Under the pieces are notes generated by a model. The model was not told the DNA's origin. It worked only from the letters and a program-made list of their open reading frames with translations, and did not search any database. DNA of 64,000 bases from Pseudoxanthomonas sp. GM95 (GTDB lineage: Bacteria; Pseudomonadota; Gammaproteobacteria; Xanthomonadales; Xanthomonadaceae): positions 248,001 to 312,000 of the forward strand of contig NZ_FOAX01000004.1 of NCBI RefSeq assembly GCF_900109775.1, read 5' to 3'. Shown one piece after another: positions 38,911-47,784 of this stretch (positions within the stretch are counted from its first letter, which is position 1; each line of letters opens with the position of its first letter). The position numbers and the translations under genes are program-made.

Positions 38911-39723
38911 TCAGCGGAAGAACTGGCTCGGCGACTGGCCGAAGCGGCGCTTGAACATGGTCGCGAACGCGCTGGGGCTGTCGTAGCCCAGCGACAGGGC
39001 CACGTCGATCACCTTCTCGCCGACGGCCAGGCGTTCCAGCGCGCGCAGCAGGCGCGACTGCTGCCGCCACTGGCCGAAGGTCATGCCGAGGTCGCGCGCG
39101 CACAGGCGCTGGATCGTCTTGACGTCCACCTGCAGGCGCGCGGCCCAGTCCTGCAGCGTGGAGGGATCTTCCGGCGCGCGTTCCAGCTGCTGGCTGATGA
39201 TCCGCAGGCGCGGGTCGGCCGGCTCGGGCAGGTGCAGTGGAAGGACCGGCAAGGTCTGCAGTTCGTCCAGCACCAGGCGCATCAACCGGCCGTCACGCGA
39301 GTCCGCGGCGTAAGGCTGCGGCACGTCAACCGCGGCGTGGATCAGCGCAGCCAACAGCGGCGTGATCGAGACGGTCGACGGCCCGGCCGGTGGCTGGGCG
39401 ATGGCCTCGGGCAGCACGTACAGGCTGCGCATGCGCACCAGGCCGATACAGTGGACCTCGTGGCCCATGCCGGCCGGCATCCACAGCGCACGCGTGCTGG
39501 GCACCACCCAGCGCCCGCTGCCCGCGCGCACGACCAGCACGCCGCCTTCGGCATAGACCAGCTGGTGGCGATCGGGATGGTGGTGCAATGGAATCAGCGT
39601 GCCGGGCGCGTAATCGCGTGCCTTGCAGTACACCGCGGCGCCCGGGTCGGCTGGCAGGGTCAGGCCGGGACCGGCGGCGGCTTCGATGCCATGCTTTGGA
39701 ATGTCCTTTTCAGAAAGGGTCAT
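38911..39723 (-). CDS. AraC-family regulator with N-terminal cupin
   Basis: The 270-aa protein from ATG 39723 has an N-terminal cupin sensor (PLHHHPDRHQLVYAEGGVLVV) at residues 40-65. The C-terminal AraC domain has two helix-turn-helix units: LQDWAARLQVDVKTIQRLC and VIDVALSLGYDSPSAFATMFKRRFGQSPSQFFR. It is divergent from the MFS exporter gene with 85 bp between the start codons, and so probably regulates it. The effector is unknown. An alternative, longer reading upstream has no family support. Confidence 0.9.
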   Translation of the reverse strand: MTLSEKDIPKHGIEAAAGPGLTLPADPGAAVYCKARDYAPGTLIPLHHHPDRHQLVYAEGGVLVVRAGSGRWVVPSTRALWMPAGMGHEVHCIGLVRMRSLYVLPEAIAQPPAGPSTVSITPLLAALIHAAVDVPQPYAADSRDGRLMRLVLDELQTLPVLPLHLPEPADPRLRIISQQLERAPEDPSTLQDWAARLQVDVKTIQRLCARDLGMTFGQWRQQSRLLRALERLAVGEKVIDVALSLGYDSPSAFATMFKRRFGQSPSQFFR

Positions 39724-39808
39724 GACCAGATCGCGCAGGAAGGGCGGCGGCCCGCACCCTACCATGTGCCCACTCCGCGCTGCATCGCGCCTTTCCGCCC
39801 CGATCGCC

Positions 39809-41023
39809 ATGTCCACGACCGCACCGCCTTTGACCGCTTCCGCCTCGACCCGACGCCCGGTGGCCGTCGGCATCCTCGCGGCGATCACCAGCTCGCACCT
39901 GGTCAACGACATGATGCAGTCGCTGATCCTGGCGCTGTATCCGATCCTCAAGGGGCAGTTCCAGCTCAGCTTCGCCCAGGTCGGCCTGATCACGCTGACC
40001 TACCAGCTGACCGCCTCGCTGTTCCAGCCGCTGATCGGCCTGCGCACCGACCGCAAGCCGGCGCCGTACTCGCTGCCGATGGGCATGTGCTCGACGCTGT
40101 GCGGGCTGGTGCTGCTGGCGTACGCACCCAACTTCGCGATGGTGCTGGGCGCGGCGATGCTGGTCGGCATCGGCTCGGCGATCTTCCACCCCGAGTCCTC
40201 GCGCATCGCGCGGCTGGCGTCGGGCGGCCGGCATGGCTTGTCGCAGTCGGTGTTCCAGGTCGGCGGCAACACCGGTACCGCGATCGGCCCGCTGATCGCC
40301 GCGGCGGTGATCGTGCCCAACGGCCGCACCAGCGTGGCGTGGTTCGCCGGCGCGGCGCTGATCGGCATCGGCCTGCTGAGCTATGTCGGCCGCTGGTACC
40401 AGCAGCACCTGGTGCTGGCCGCGAGCGCGCCCAAGCGTGCGGCCGTGCTCGAAGTCGCGCCGCTGCCACGCCGCACCGTGGCCTGGGTGATCGCGATCCT
40501 GCTGGTGCTGATCTTCAGCAAGTATTTCTACATCGCCGGCCTGAGCAGCTACTACACCTTCTACCTGATCCAGAAGTTCCAGCTGTCGGTGCAGAGCGCG
40601 CAGCTGCATCTGTTTGGCTTCCTGCTGGCCTCGGCCGCCGGCACGCTGATCGGCGGCCCTGTCGGCGATCGCATCGGCCGCAAGCCGGTGATCTGGGCCT
40701 CGATCCTGGGCGTGGCGCCGTTCGCGCTGGTGCTGCCCTATGCCAGCCTGGGCTGGACCACGGTACTGACGATGATCATCGGCTTCGTGCTGTCCTCGGC
40801 GTTCTCGGCCATCCTGGTCTATGCGCAGGAACTGATGCCCAGCCGCATCGGCACGGTTTCGGGGTTGTTCTTCGGCTTCGCCTTCGGCATGGGCGGCTTG
40901 GGCGCAGCGGTACTCGGCGTGCTGGCCGACCACACCAGCATCTTCTGGGTGTACCAGGTGATCTCGTTCCTGCCGCTGCTGGGGATCGTGGCGGCGTTCC
41001 TGCCCAATCGCCGGCACGCCTGA
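39809..41023 (+). CDS. MFS exporter, fosmidomycin-resistance (Fsr) type
   Basis: The 404-aa protein has 12 predicted TM helices. The Fsr-type signature is visible: AITSSHLVNDMMQSLILALYPIL in TM1, LTYQLTASLFQPLIGLRTDR, and AIFHPESSRIARLASGGRHGLSQSVFQVGGNTGTAIGPL. The second half has GPVGDRIGRKPVIW. Fsr exports fosmidomycin in E. coli; the natural substrate is not known. The start ATG 39809 was chosen over the longer open frame because that frame runs into the divergent regulator gene. Confidence 0.88.
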   Translation: MSTTAPPLTASASTRRPVAVGILAAITSSHLVNDMMQSLILALYPILKGQFQLSFAQVGLITLTYQLTASLFQPLIGLRTDRKPAPYSLPMGMCSTLCGLVLLAYAPNFAMVLGAAMLVGIGSAIFHPESSRIARLASGGRHGLSQSVFQVGGNTGTAIGPLIAAAVIVPNGRTSVAWFAGAALIGIGLLSYVGRWYQQHLVLAASAPKRAAVLEVAPLPRRTVAWVIAILLVLIFSKYFYIAGLSSYYTFYLIQKFQLSVQSAQLHLFGFLLASAAGTLIGGPVGDRIGRKPVIWASILGVAPFALVLPYASLGWTTVLTMIIGFVLSSAFSAILVYAQELMPSRIGTVSGLFFGFAFGMGGLGAAVLGVLADHTSIFWVYQVISFLPLLGIVAAFLPNRRHA

Positions 41024-41125
41024 AACGCGGCGCCAACCCCGCGCGGGCGGGGATGTCAACGCCTTGGATCACCCGGGCAACGGGGCCACAATCGCCGGCC
41101 CTGTAGTCCGGTTGAACCCAACGCA

Positions 41126-43489
41126 ATGGCAGAACTCTCCGCGGCGCTTGCGCGCCAGATCGCCCAGACCATCGCCGACGAGATCGGCGCCCAGGCCGCA
41201 CAGGCCTTGGCCGCCATCGCGCTGCTGGATGAAGGCGCGACCGTGCCGTTCATCGCGCGCTACCGCAAGGAAGTCACCGGTGGCCTGGACGATACCCAGC
41301 TGCGCAACCTGGAAACGCGCCTGGTCTACCTGCGCGAACTGGAAGACCGCCGCGCCGCGATCCTGTCCAGCATCGACGAGCAGGGCAAGCTCACCGACAA
41401 ACTGCGCAGCGACATCCTGGGCGCCGACAGCAAGTCGCGGCTGGAAGACCTTTACCTGCCGTACAAGCCAAAGCGCCGCACGCGTGCGCAGATCGCGCGC
41501 GAAGCCGGCCTGGAGCCGCTGGCCGATGGCCTGCTGGAAGATCCCACGCGCGTGCCGGAAGAATTTGCCGCCGGCTTCGTCGATGCCGAAAAGGGCGTCG
41601 CCGACGCCAAGGCCGCACTGGAAGGCGCACGCGCGATCCTGATGGAGCGCTGGGGCGAAGACGCCAAGCTGCTGGGCGAGCTGCGCAGCTGGCTCGACAG
41701 CGAGGGCGTGATCCGCGCCAAGGTGATCGAAGGCAAGGAAGACGCCGGCGCCAAGTACCGCGACTACTTCGACCACAGCGAAGCGCTGGCGAAAATCCCC
41801 TCGCATCGTCTGCTGGCGCTGTTCCGCGCACGCCGCGAGGAATTCATCCAGCTCGAACTTGATCCGGGCGCCGATCTCGACGCCGGCAACGCCTATGCCG
41901 AAGGCCGCATCGCGCTGGCCGCCGGCATCCGCGTGCAAGGCCGCGCGGCCGATGCATGGTTGTCGCAGGCTTGCCGCCTCACCTGGCGCGCGAAGCTGCA
42001 CCTGCACCTGATGCTCGACCTGTTCAACCAGGCGCGCGAGAAGGCTGAAGGCGAGGCCATCGACGTGTTCGGCGACAACCTCAAGGACTTGCTGCTGGCG
42101 GCGCCGGCCGGCCCGCACGCGGTGCTGGGCCTGGACCCGGGCATCCGCACCGGCTGCAAGATCGCCGTGGTCGATGCCACCGGCAAGCTGGTCGCCACCG
42201 ACACGATCTACCCGCACGAACCCAAGCGTCAGTGGGACCAGTCGCTGCACACGATCAAGCGCCTGTGCGAACAGCACAACGTGGCGTTGATCGCGATCGG
42301 CAACGGCACCGCCAGCCGCGAGACCGACAAGCTGGCCGGCGAAGTCATCAAGGCCTGCAACAACCCGAAGCTGCAGAAGATCGTGGTCAGCGAAGCCGGT
42401 GCGTCGGTGTATTCGGCCTCGGAAACGGCGGCCAAGGAATTCCCGAACCTGGACGTCTCGATCCGCGGCGCGGTGTCGATTGCACGCCGCCTGCAGGATC
42501 CGCTGGCTGAGCTGGTGAAGATCGAGCCGAAGGCCATTGGTGTCGGCCAGTACCAGCATGACGTCGACCAGTTCCGCCTCGCACGCGCCCTGGATGCGAA
42601 GGTCGAGGACTGCGTGAATGCCGTGGGCGTAGACGTGAATACCGCCTCGGCCGCACTGCTGACGCGCGTCTCCGGCCTGTCCTCGACGGTAGCGGAAAAC
42701 ATCGTGGTGTATCGCGACCAGAACGGTCCGTTTGCTTCGCGCAAATCGCTGCTTAAGGTGCCGCGCCTTGGTGAGAAGACCTTCGAGCAGTGCGCCGGCT
42801 TCCTGCGCATCGCCGATGGCGAGCAGCCGCTGGACGCGTCCTCGGTACACCCGGAAGCCTATCCGGTGGTCGAGCGCATCCTCGCCACGGCACAGGGCAA
42901 GGGCGTCAAGCAGATCATCGGCGACACCGCGTTCCTGCGCAGCCTCAAGGCCGAAAGCCTGACCGACGAGAAGTTCGGCGTGCCCACGGTGCGCGACATC
43001 CTCAAGGAACTGGAAAAGCCGGGCCGCGACCCGCGCCCCGAGTTCAAGGCCGCGCGCTTTGCCGACGGCGTGGAAGACATCAAGGACCTGCGCGAAGGCA
43101 TGATCCTGGAAGGCGTGGTGAGCAACGTGGCTGCGTTCGGTGCGTTCGTCGACATCGGCGTGCACCAGGACGGCTTGGTCCACATCTCGGCGCTGTCGGA
43201 CACGTATGTGAAAGACCCGCGCGACGTGGTCAAGGCCGGCGACATCGTCAAGGTGAAGGTGCTGGAAGTGGACGTGGCGCGCAAACGCATCGCCCTGACC
43301 CGTCGCCTGGACGACGTGCCGGGCGCGCCTTCGGCCCGCGACGAACGCAACGCCGGCCCACGCGGCAACGGCCCGCGCAACGACCGCGGCGGTCGTCCCG
43401 GCGGCAGTAATGCCCGCCCGCCCAAGCCCACCGCGCCCCCAGCCGACAACGCCCTCGCCGCCGCCTTTGCCAAGGCCCGCGGCAACTGA
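41126..43489 (+). CDS. tex: Tex-like transcription accessory protein
   Basis: The 787-aa Tex/YhgF family protein binds nucleic acid. Domains in order: an N-terminal helical Tex region ([21 protein letters not shown] near residue 35); a YqgF/RNase H-like domain ([19 protein letters not shown]); helix-hairpin-helix motifs ([43 protein letters not shown]); and a C-terminal S1 domain ([30 protein letters not shown]). A Gly/Arg/Asn-rich tail follows the S1 domain. It is monocistronic, followed by a clear terminator. Confidence 0.96.
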   Translation: MAELSAALARQIAQTIADEIGAQAAQALAAIALLDEGATVPFIARYRKEVTGGLDDTQLRNLETRLVYLRELEDRRAAILSSIDEQGKLTDKLRSDILGADSKSRLEDLYLPYKPKRRTRAQIAREAGLEPLADGLLEDPTRVPEEFAAGFVDAEKGVADAKAALEGARAILMERWGEDAKLLGELRSWLDSEGVIRAKVIEGKEDAGAKYRDYFDHSEALAKIPSHRLLALFRARREEFIQLELDPGADLDAGNAYAEGRIALAAGIRVQGRAADAWLSQACRLTWRAKLHLHLMLDLFNQAREKAEGEAIDVFGDNLKDLLLAAPAGPHAVLGLDPGIRTGCKIAVVDATGKLVATDTIYPHEPKRQWDQSLHTIKRLCEQHNVALIAIGNGTASRETDKLAGEVIKACNNPKLQKIVVSEAGASVYSASETAAKEFPNLDVSIRGAVSIARRLQDPLAELVKIEPKAIGVGQYQHDVDQFRLARALDAKVEDCVNAVGVDVNTASAALLTRVSGLSSTVAENIVVYRDQNGPFASRKSLLKVPRLGEKTFEQCAGFLRIADGEQPLDASSVHPEAYPVVERILATAQGKGVKQIIGDTAFLRSLKAESLTDEKFGVPTVRDILKELEKPGRDPRPEFKAARFADGVEDIKDLREGMILEGVVSNVAAFGAFVDIGVHQDGLVHISALSDTYVKDPRDVVKAGDIVKVKVLEVDVARKRIALTRRLDDVPGAPSARDERNAGPRGNGPRNDRGGRPGGSNARPPKPTAPPADNALAAAFAKARGN

Positions 43490-43497
43490 GGACCCGA

Positions 43498-43525
43498 AGG
43501 GCCGCGCATAGCGGCCCTTTTCTTT
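43498..43525 (+). terminator. Terminator of tex
   Basis: AGGGCCGC, loop GCATA, GCGGCCCT, then TTTCTTTT, 9 bp after the tex stop. Confidence 0.85.
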
Positions 43526-43636
43526 TGCTTCGAACACGCCGACTTCTACGGGCAATGCGCCCACGAATGTCCGTGCCTCGGGGCCGGCGCCATTCGACTC
43601 ACGCCACGCGCATTGGACGAAGGTCTTAGATGTTTT

Positions 43637-43670
43637 GTCCGAATATCGCCCCTACAAGCGATATTCGAAC
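43637..43670. promoter_or_regulatory. Paired PcaR-box-like operator upstream of the qui operon
   Basis: Two inverted 15-mers, GTCCGAATATCGCCC (43637-43651) and, on the minus strand, GTTCGAATATCGCTT (43656-43670), form a CGAATATCG/CGATATTCG palindrome with a 10-bp spacer. Each matches 11 of 15 positions of the P. putida PcaR box as I recall it (GTTCGATAATCGCAC). They lie about 150 bp upstream of the beta-helix gene. The rest of the gap from tex (43526-43816) shows no gene. Confidence 0.55.
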
Positions 43671-43816
43671 TTGAATGCTGCACTGCGGAGAACCTAGCGT
43701 GTGCACCCATGCAGTGGTGCCGGCTGGAAGCCGTCTTCGCGGAAGGTCCGCGACACGTCTGCCCTACCTTCGCGCCGCCGCTGGCGGCCTGACCCTGATC
43801 GCACCCGGAGAGCTTC

Positions 43817-45331
43817 ATGCGTCGTCCCGAATTCAAGGCCAGCCCGTTGTTGTTGGTCCTGCTGGCCTGCCTGCCGGGCGCCGCAAGTGCCCATCAGGCC
43901 GAGCCCGTGCCGGCCCCGCGCGAGGTGCTCAAGGTCGACCGCTACGCCGATGACGAAGCACCGGGTTCGCTGCGCTGGGCGATCACCACCGCCAACCAGG
44001 CGCCGGGCAAGTACCGCATCGAGATTGCCGCGGTCGGCGCCGCGCCGTACGTGATCAAGCCCACCCGGGCGCTGCCGGAGATCAAGGGCCCGGTCGCCAT
44101 CGTTGGCCTGCCCTGGCAGCAGGCCGGCCAGCACGTGGCCATCGACGGCTCGGCCTATGTCACCGGCGAAGGCACCAAGGCCTGTCCCGGCGCGGTCGAA
44201 GGCCAGTACGGCACCAATGTGCGCACCACCACCCTGCCCGGCCTGGTCCTGCGCGATACGCAGGGCGTGGAACTGGCCGGGCTGGAAGTGCGCAACTTCT
44301 GCATCGGCGTGCTGGTCAACCGCACCAGCGGCAGCGAGATCCATGACAACCGCATCGTCGCCAACAAGGGCGGCGCAGGCGTGATGCTGACCGGCGACGA
44401 CGGCACCGGCCAGTCCACCGCCACCACCACGGTCCACAACCGCATCGTGCGCAACGAATTCCTGGACAACGGCGACGGCCTGGAGCTGACCCGCGGCGCG
44501 GCCTGGAACCTGGTGGCCGACAACGTGTTCCGCTCCACCGATGCCAATCCCGAGCCCTCGCAGGGCATCGAGATCCTGTGGGGCAACGACAACACGGTGG
44601 CGCGCAACCGCTTCGAGAATTACTCCGACGGTCTGCAGATCAACTGGGGCAATCGCAACTTCATCAGCGCCAACACCTTCACCGGCAACTCCATCGGCGT
44701 AAGCCTCACCGGCCGCGACAACGTGGTCGATGGCAACACCATCACCGGCAACGGGATCGGCGTGGCGGTGCGCCCGCAGCCGACCTCGCTGCCCAACCGC
44801 ATCAGCGCCAATGCCATCACCGGCAACGGCCTGAAGATCGAGCGTTGCCAGGCCGGCGGCGCCTGCGTGCCCGGCCAGCAGCGCGGTGCGATCGTGTTCG
44901 GCGTGCCGGGCCTGGAGCACGCGATCTTCGTCGGTTCGCGCGGCATCGGCGTCGATCAGGATCCTGCGAAGAAGGCAGGAATCTGCAGCGATCGCGTCAA
45001 CGACAACTGCCAGCCCGCGCCCAACGGGGGTATCGTCGCGCCCGTCATCGACAGCGCACGCCACAGCGGCAACAGCCTGTCCATCGACGGTCATTTCCGC
45101 GGTGTCGCAAACACCGTGCATCGCATCGAGGTCTTCGGCAATGCCAAGGCCCGCGATGACGAAGCGGCGCAGTACCTGGGCAGCGTCTCGGTCGCCACCG
45201 ACGCGCAAGGCCAAGGCGTTTTCCGCTTCACCACTGACGACGCGGCCGGCATCGGCGGCGTCACCAGCACCGTGACCGCCCTGGATGGTGCGACCTCGCC
45301 CCTGTCGGCCCCGCACGCCGTCGGACGCTGA
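43817..45331 (+). CDS. quiC: Exported right-handed beta-helix protein, probable 3-dehydroshikimate dehydratase
   Basis: The 504-aa protein has signal peptide SPLLLVLLACLPGAASA and a right-handed parallel beta-helix core (residues about 120-350). Pectate-lyase-like coils recur: LAGLEVRNFCIGVLVNRTSGSEIHDNRIVANKGGAGV, DGLELTRGAAWNLVADNVFRS, and NSIGVSLTGRDNVVDGNTITGNGIGVAV. Cysteines near 290-340 may form disulfides. Position supports the call: it is the first gene of an operon with an OprB-type porin and an exported 3-dehydroquinate dehydratase, matching the quiBCXA set of Acinetobacter. There QuiC is the dehydroshikimate dehydratase and is not of the AsbF TIM-barrel type. The function is inferred from context; a carbohydrate lyase is the alternative. 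ATG 43817 follows GGAGAG. Confidence 0.6.
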   Translation: MRRPEFKASPLLLVLLACLPGAASAHQAEPVPAPREVLKVDRYADDEAPGSLRWAITTANQAPGKYRIEIAAVGAAPYVIKPTRALPEIKGPVAIVGLPWQQAGQHVAIDGSAYVTGEGTKACPGAVEGQYGTNVRTTTLPGLVLRDTQGVELAGLEVRNFCIGVLVNRTSGSEIHDNRIVANKGGAGVMLTGDDGTGQSTATTTVHNRIVRNEFLDNGDGLELTRGAAWNLVADNVFRSTDANPEPSQGIEILWGNDNTVARNRFENYSDGLQINWGNRNFISANTFTGNSIGVSLTGRDNVVDGNTITGNGIGVAVRPQPTSLPNRISANAITGNGLKIERCQAGGACVPGQQRGAIVFGVPGLEHAIFVGSRGIGVDQDPAKKAGICSDRVNDNCQPAPNGGIVAPVIDSARHSGNSLSIDGHFRGVANTVHRIEVFGNAKARDDEAAQYLGSVSVATDAQGQGVFRFTTDDAAGIGGVTSTVTALDGATSPLSAPHAVGR

Positions 45332-45399
45332 CCTTCCCTGCCGCGCGCCTGTCGCGACGCGCTGCATTTCTTCGCATTCCTTCCAAGGCACCCACGCTC

Positions 45400-46701
45400 A
45401 TGTCGTACCGTCACGCTTCGTTCCGCACTCCGTTCGCCCTGGCGCCGCTGGCCGCCGCGCTGCTGGCCCTGCCGGGCCTGGCCGCCGCGGCGGACACCTA
45501 TGACACCAGCACGCTGCTGGGCGGCTTCAACGGCGGCCGCGCCTCGCTGGTGGACCAGGGCATCACCTTCCGCGGCGACTACGTCAGCGAGACGATGGGC
45601 ATCGTCGACGGCGGCCTGGACACCGGCACGCGCTACACGCAGCAGATCCGCGCAGGCTTCGACCTGGACATGGGCAAGCTGGCCGGCTGGGACGGCGGCA
45701 CCTTCCGCTTCACCCTCAACGACCGTCGCGGCCGCAGCACCTCGGCCGATCTGGTGGGCAACCGCTTCCCGATCCAGGAAGCCTACGGCGGCCAGTACAC
45801 GCGCCTGAGCGAGTTCAGCTACGACCAGAAATTCAACGAGGGCAAGTCGTACTTCAAGCTGGGCTTCTACGCGATGGGCAACCAGTTCGGTTCGCACACG
45901 CTGCTGACCAACTTCGTCAACGCCGCCTTCTGCGCGCATCCGCTGGCGATGAGCGGCAACAGCGGCTGGTACAACTATCCGACGGCGCGCTGGGGCGGTG
46001 AATTCGCCGAGCAGCTGACCAAGGAAGTGAACCTGCGCGCCGGCTGGTTCCAGGTGAACCCCAACCTGGCCGGCAACAACGTGCACAACGCGTTCCGTCC
46101 CGGCGTGTCGGGCACCACCGGCTCGCTGTTCCCGGTCGAGCTGACCTGGAAGCCGGGCGCCGGCACGTTGTATCCGGGCGTGTACAAGTTCGGCGCGTAC
46201 TACGACACCTCGCGCGTGGCCAAGAAGGGCCTGGACACCAGCCCGGTGACCGGCCGCGACGGCGCCTACGTGCTGGTCGAACAGAAGGCCTACACCCCGG
46301 GCACCAATGCCGACATCGGCCTGGTCGCCTTCGCCCAGTACATGGAATCGGACACCGATACCGCCCAGCTCAAGCGCTGGTACGCGATCGGCGGCGTGTG
46401 GCAGGGCGTGGGCCATCGCACGAAGGACCGCATCGCGCTGGGCTACGTGGGCGCGGACATCAACAACCGCCTGGTCGATGCGCGTCGCGCCACCCTGGCC
46501 AATGCCGGCGTGCCGACCGATTCGCCGCTGTATGCGCTCACCGGTGCCGAGGAGCTGTACGAGCTGTCCTACAGCTTCCAGGTCAACCCGTGGCTGATGC
46601 TGCGCCCGGACGTGCAGTACATCACCAACCCCGGCACCTTCGCCTACACCCAGACCGACAACGCGCTGGCGGTGGGTCTGCAGGCCAAGGTCACCTTCTA
46701 A
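45400..46701 (+). CDS. quiX: OprB-family porin, QuiX-like
   Basis: The 433-aa outer-membrane protein has a signal peptide cut near AAAADT. The body alternates short amphipathic strands with aromatic girdles and ends in Phe after VGLQAKVTF, the usual barrel terminus for BAM recognition. OprB-type features include FDLDMGKLAGWDGGTFRFTLNDRRG near residue 90 and PVELTWKPGAGTLYPGVYKFGAYYD. OprB proteins allow diffusion of small polar compounds; in the Acinetobacter qui cluster a porin-like gene, quiX, holds the corresponding position. It probably admits quinate and shikimate. It is the second gene of the operon. Confidence 0.8.
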   Translation: MSYRHASFRTPFALAPLAAALLALPGLAAAADTYDTSTLLGGFNGGRASLVDQGITFRGDYVSETMGIVDGGLDTGTRYTQQIRAGFDLDMGKLAGWDGGTFRFTLNDRRGRSTSADLVGNRFPIQEAYGGQYTRLSEFSYDQKFNEGKSYFKLGFYAMGNQFGSHTLLTNFVNAAFCAHPLAMSGNSGWYNYPTARWGGEFAEQLTKEVNLRAGWFQVNPNLAGNNVHNAFRPGVSGTTGSLFPVELTWKPGAGTLYPGVYKFGAYYDTSRVAKKGLDTSPVTGRDGAYVLVEQKAYTPGTNADIGLVAFAQYMESDTDTAQLKRWYAIGGVWQGVGHRTKDRIALGYVGADINNRLVDARRATLANAGVPTDSPLYALTGAEELYELSYSFQVNPWLMLRPDVQYITNPGTFAYTQTDNALAVGLQAKVTF

Positions 46702-46743
46702 GTCGCCCTTCGGCGCAACAACATCCACCTGGGAGGGATTCAG

Positions 46744-47637
46744 ATGAAGCTTCGCCGTACTACCCTAGCCGCCCGCGTGCTGCTGGCCGTCTCGATGACG
46801 GCCGGCATCACCACCGCTGCCTTTGCTGCCGACATGACCAACAACGCTGCTTCCGCCGTCGCCACCAAGACCATCGCCGTGAAAGGCGTGGTGATCGGCG
46901 AAGGCGCGCCCAAGACCATCGTGCCGATCACCGCCAAGACCGCGGCCGAGCAGCTGGTCCAGGCGCAGAAGATCGGCGCCAACGCCGATACCGACGTGGT
47001 CGAGTGGCGCATCGATTACCTGGACATCGCCAGCGATGCCAAGGCGCTGATCAAGCTGGCCCCGCAGATCGCCACCGCGGTCAACGGCAAGCCGGTGATC
47101 CTGACCTTCCGCACCAAGAACGAAGGCGGCGCCACCGCGATCAGCGATGCCGACTACGGCAAGCTCTACGCGGCGCTGATCAAGGCCAAGGCGGCGGACC
47201 TGTACGACGTGGAGATGTTCCGCGACGAGGCGGTGGTCAAGCAGATCGTGGCCAACGCACACAAGGCCGGCGCCTACATCGTGATGTCCAACCACGACTT
47301 CCATGCCACCCCGGACACGGCCGAGATCGTGTCGCGCCTGCAGAAGCAGCAGGCGTTGGGCGCGGACGTGCTGAAGATCGCGGTGATGCCGCAGAACCCG
47401 GGCGATGTGCTCAAGCTGCTGGATGCGACCTGGCAGCTGCGCCAAACCAGCGACCGGCCGCTGCTGACCATGTCGATGGGCCCGACCGGCGTGGTCTCGC
47501 GCCTGGCGGGCGAGACCTTCGGCCAGGCGTTGACCTTCGGCATGATCGGCACCGCCTCGGCGCCGGGCCAGATCGAGGTCGGCACCCTGCGCGGCATCCT
47601 GACCACGCTCGACAACGCCACCAAGAAGCCGCAGTAA
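46744..47637 (+). CDS. quiB: Exported type I 3-dehydroquinate dehydratase
   Basis: The enzyme converts 3-dehydroquinate to 3-dehydroshikimate through a Schiff base. The 297-aa protein carries a Sec signal peptide (MKLRRTTLAARVLLAVSMTAG... to AFAAD), unusual for an AroD-fold enzyme and fitting a periplasmic route. The TIM-barrel core has VVEWRIDYLD, VILTFRTKNEGG, the catalytic His184 in MSNHDF, the Schiff-base Lys211 in VLKIAVMP, and LLTMSMGPTGVVSRLAGE near the end. The His-Lys spacing of 27 equals that of E. coli AroD (143 and 170). A GGGAGG ribosome site precedes ATG 46744. Confidence 0.92.
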   Translation: MKLRRTTLAARVLLAVSMTAGITTAAFAADMTNNAASAVATKTIAVKGVVIGEGAPKTIVPITAKTAAEQLVQAQKIGANADTDVVEWRIDYLDIASDAKALIKLAPQIATAVNGKPVILTFRTKNEGGATAISDADYGKLYAALIKAKAADLYDVEMFRDEAVVKQIVANAHKAGAYIVMSNHDFHATPDTAEIVSRLQKQQALGADVLKIAVMPQNPGDVLKLLDATWQLRQTSDRPLLTMSMGPTGVVSRLAGETFGQALTFGMIGTASAPGQIEVGTLRGILTTLDNATKKPQ

Positions 47638-47784
47638 CCCGCGCGGCGCAAGCCCGCATCCGCGCCGCTGATCTTCAGCGGCGCGGTCGTCTGCAACGCG
47701 CGTGATGCGCGTTGCGCAAGGCGCATCGGTCCCACCAGCGGACCACCGGGCCTGAGCCCGTCACGCAACACCCAAGGAGACGCC

